Source: Nageia nagi
Taxonomy: Eukaryota > Pinophyta
NCBI GenBank assembly: GCA_050084985.1
Contig: JBITNC010000002.1
Coordinates: 21,204,001-21,268,000, forward strand
Length of the DNA: 64,000 bases
Direction of reading: 5' to 3'
Shown: in pieces, positions 61,131 to 64,000 of the stretch
How positions within the stretch are numbered: the stretch's first letter is position 1
Layout: each line of letters opens with the position of its first letter
Position numbers and translations under genes: made by a program
Notes under the pieces: generated by a model
Databases searched by the model: none
What the model saw: the letters and a program-made list of their open reading frames with translations, nothing else
What the model was told of the DNA's origin: nothing

Positions 61131-62204
61131 GATCCCAAAATATCAAGATCCTCATCTATGAAACTTAAATACCATGATGCAAGCTATGGAACTCACTCTA
61201 TATCTCCATGGTGTAAAACTTCCAAATAGTCCTAGATGTAATGAAAAATTTCAAGATCCTAGTTTTAGTGCTCCTCATGTCCCTATATTTCTTCATAAAC
61301 CTTTGTCCATGTAAGCTTGAGTAACCATCACCATTGTTTTGGGTTTTTTGTAATAAAATATCAAGTTTTTGTGGAATTTTTCATATTGTATAAACCTAAT
61401 TATGACCTTTATGTGAATAAGAATGATCTTTTGTGATTTTTTTTGGAATTTTATTTTTGTGATCTTTAGACTCATACTGTAGAAACCTAAGTAGCATGAT
61501 AAGAATGATCTTTAGGTGAATGGTAATGGCTATGAGTAATGAATTTTGATAGTAAACATACCTCCTAATACCTACCTTAAGGAACCACAAAGCAAATAAA
61601 TGTAATAAAGAGGATAATAATCACTTTTTAGATATATACCTCCATTAAGTAAACTTCTATTTATAGAAAGTTTTTACTATTATCTAATTTAAATGAGGCT
61701 CAAAATGTGAAATATTAATGAATTGAAAGAAAAACCTTACTAGCCATGATATTAGACCTATAATATTTTAATAATTGCTTAGAATAAATGTTGTTGTGTA
61801 AGTCTTGGTTATGTCATCTAAATACCATAAAGGATGAAAATGATTTTATCTTTTTATCGCCTACTCTACAAAATCATTAGAAAAACCTAAAAATATATCT
61901 ATAATTATAAAATCATTATACAATCCTTATCAACACTAATATCAATTTTTAACTTACTAAAAAATTAGATTAGGCTACAAATAAAGTAAACCTAAATTTT
62001 GTTAGGAAACCTCTTTAAAAATGCTAGAAGATGTAATCTCATATGATAACTTTGATCTTATAAAAAATCCAAAAAAAATTGAGTTATAAATTATTAATAT
62101 TTTAGATCATTTCTTTCCTTAAGCATTTTGGTCCATTAAAAAATTTTAATAATTCAAAATTACAATCGAGGAGAAAAGCAAACAAAATTCAAGAGTTATA
62201 TGTA

Positions 62205-62800
62205 GATCACATCAACACTCAACTATTCAAAGTTTTTAAAAAATCAAAAGTTGTAGAGAGAGAGCAAGAATGAGCTAAGGAGTTATCAAGAGCATGAGAT
62301 TAAGCTAGGGATCAAAAATCTAACCCTCCTACAAAGTGAAGATGTAAATAATATAATCTTGAGAGCTTAAATTGGCACCAAAAGATTAAGGTCCCAAAAA
62401 TAGAAATCCTATCAAACAATCAAAATATGTGAAAGTTAAAACTTTGAGATATCCAAGTCAACATAGTATTTTAGGAATTCTAAAGATCCATCAAAGCTAA
62501 CAACATAAATTGAAAAACTAGAATTACTTAATTTATTTTCAACTTAAATGAATGTAATTTATAACTTTCATGGCATCCATGTTATCATATTGAAAATGAA
62601 GTGGAATGAAAGTGAATGGGAAGGGGAAGGGTAGACATGGGTAGCTAAAGTTGTTAGGAGAAAAAAAAAAAAAAAAACATAAACACTCAACTATCCAATT
62701 TTATTGAACAATCAAAAGTCTTAGTGAGAGAGCAAGAAAAAATAATATAGGGATAAAAATCTAAGTTTCCTACAAGTGAAGATGTAAATTATATAAATTC
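62205..62800 (+). repeat. direct repeat pair of about 130-160 bp
   Basis: 62,205-62,365 and 62,672-62,797 share ACACTCAACTATYCAA, ATCAAAAGT, GAGAGAGCAAGAA and CTACAA-GTGAAGATGTAAAT in the same order. The second copy follows directly after the poly-A run, suggesting a partial duplication or two copies of one dispersed element. Confidence 0.65.
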
Positions 62801-63265
62801 AATATGAGTAAACTTCTAGTTTAGTAATGTAAATTTGGTATTGTATTTATATTCAAATTAAATGAATGTAATCTATATGATAGAATTTTCATAAATATTT
62901 TTACTTAAATAAATAATCATTAGGATTATATGCTTCTAAATCCTAGATTTTTACTTTTCACTTTAGTGTAATAGCTGTCTTAGGATCCAATTATAGTCTT
63001 TTAGATTGGATATGTAGCATACGTCTTCTTAAACAACATGATATATGATGCTAGTTCATTATGTGATATATGATAGTTGTCTAGTTATCTATTTCTATCC
63101 AATTTAACATTAATGCAATGTGTTCTATATTAATCCAATTTATTGAGTTTATTTCTATTTCTATGTAATTGGTAATGTTTGCATGTGCTTTTTTGTTATC
63201 ATGTATTAGTAATCTAATGACTTTTATCCTAGTATATATGAGACATTAGATGATATGGACCAAGA

Positions 63266-63330
63266 CATCCCATAAAATTCACCCACTCCACATGTCAAAC
63301 CTCCATCCCACAAAATTCACCCACTCCACA
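63266..63330 (+). repeat. 27-bp direct repeat, two copies
   Basis: CATCCCAYAAAATTCACCCA continuing CTCCACA occurs at 63,266-63,292 and 63,304-63,330, separated by 11 bp. Confidence 0.85.
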
Positions 63331-64000
63331 AAATTCAATTACTTGTCCTTCACACCATCCTTAAACAATAATTATAGTTATCATTCATGCATCAATTTAT
63401 AGTTCATCAATTCATATGAATATAATCTTAAGCTCTTATTAATGACTAAGATAATCACCTAACATTCAACTCATCAATAAAATATCATGAATATCATTCA
63501 TATATCATAAGAAAATTTCATACATGTCTCCAACTTCATATGGTATATATATAAATGATGCATCATCATCCTCATTGTCTACTAATATATAGCATTACAA
63601 GGTCATATAAACCATCTCTATTATTACACTAACACACATCTCAATTTGTGTATCCTTTGTTAAATATGAAGTAACAACCTTGATATTTTGGTCAAGCACT
63701 AATCCCTTTGAAGAATGAGCTAACCTTCCTTAGACACAGTAGCTCATGGTGGTTATTACGTTATGAAAACTTTTACTTATTATGCATCTACTCATGCAAA
63801 TAATCTCAAAGATACCTGGAATGATGCATCAATTCTAATTTAAATCAAATTACTTAGAAAACATATTTTTCCCTAAGGAAAAACATTAATTCATATGTAA
63901 ATTCATTTCACAAATAAATAATAATAATTTTCTTCTTTCTTTTCATCAATCTCATTAATGACCCAAGACTATATAATTTAAAGTTTACTTCCTTTCATTA

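Larger units (their letters stand above)
58392..62061. repeat. three near-identical 1.22-kb tandem units
   Basis: Units 58,392-59,614 (1,223 bp), 59,615-60,835 (1,221 bp) and 60,836-62,061. Each begins ATACCCATATGATAGAAATT and ends AACTTTGATCTTAT. I see only single-base indels between units (for instance TATTTCTTC versus TATTCTTC, and one A in a poly-A run), so the array is recent. Minus-strand frames of 60 and 64 codons recur only because the unit recurs; they have no family features. Each unit contains a long palindrome. The unit start resembles the ends of the TIR element at 56,046. Confidence 0.93.
62062..64000. other. AT-rich DNA with short repeats, no gene
   Basis: No coding frame of interest. 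It holds the direct repeats at 62,205-62,800, a poly-A run of 17 (62,661-62,677) and a 27-bp repeat pair at 63,266-63,330. Confidence 0.5.

Noticed and set aside
58848-61590. Recurrent 60- and 64-codon minus-strand frames as a conserved small-protein family
   Set aside because: They repeat only because the 1.22-kb unit repeats. Composition is Lys/Ile-rich as expected from AT-rich DNA, and one unit breaks the 64-codon frame by a single-base change.
58392-62061. CRISPR-like or centromeric satellite interpretation of the tandem array
   Set aside because: Units are far too long and lack spacers, and three units alone do not make a satellite; a local recent triplication is the simplest reading.

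Overview
The window is nuclear DNA from a seed plant, most likely one with a large, repeat-laden genome. A gymnosperm is my guess and is not proven. It is very AT-rich. One intron-containing plant gene sits at the left edge, and almost everything else is old, nested LTR retrotransposons whose reading frames are full of stops. No bacterial, plastid or CRISPR features are visible.

1-1,830: an apparently intact expansin-like A (EXLA) gene on the minus strand. It has five exons, all introns are GT-AG, and it encodes 274 residues.

3,238-18,130: a stack of plus-strand retroelements. A copia-type LTR (3,238-3,717) and a second copy of it (4,979-5,290 plus 10,172-10,365) are both followed by a primer-binding site for initiator tRNA-Met. 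The second copy is split by a 4.9-kb gag-only element with 1.7-kb LTRs (5,291-10,166). A decayed copia polyprotein region follows (gag, protease, integrase, start of RT). It is itself split by a minus-strand insertion carrying a DUF4283/CCHC-like reading frame (about 11,586-13,927) and by a small non-autonomous LTR element (14,201-16,770).

18,130-29,968: AT-rich decay. It contains a GC-richer RING-H2 pseudogene (20,914-21,597), a degenerate plus-strand Ty3/gypsy gag-RT fragment (23,840-25,750), a pair of direct repeats and a diffuse short-repeat field.

29,969-55,754: a three-level nest, all on the minus strand. The outer Ty3/gypsy element has LTRs at 29,969-30,681 and 54,271-55,754. Its pol is split by a 14-kb Ty1/copia element with 2-kb LTRs (34,760-48,734). 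The gag of that copia element is split by a young 4.6-kb non-autonomous element (41,483-46,118), whose 309-bp LTRs look identical and whose TSD is perfect. The young element carries no pol. Its one long frame fuses a copia-like gag start to about 550 residues of acidic, Cys-rich, internally repeated protein of unknown function. A solo LTR with a perfect TSD lies in the outer integrase (31,774-32,394), and a TIR element lies in the right outer LTR (54,813-55,559).

55,755-64,000: a candidate terminal-inverted-repeat element (about 56,046-57,066), then three near-identical 1.22-kb tandem units (58,392-62,061). Each unit carries a 199-nt palindrome and an end sequence related to the TIR element. 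The rest is AT-rich DNA with short direct repeats.

The junctions and duplicated target sites give a relative order of insertion. The gypsy element came first, then the copia element inside it, then the gag-acidic element. On the left, the copia LTR/polyprotein came first, followed by the gag-only element, the DUF4283-type insertion and the small LTR element.
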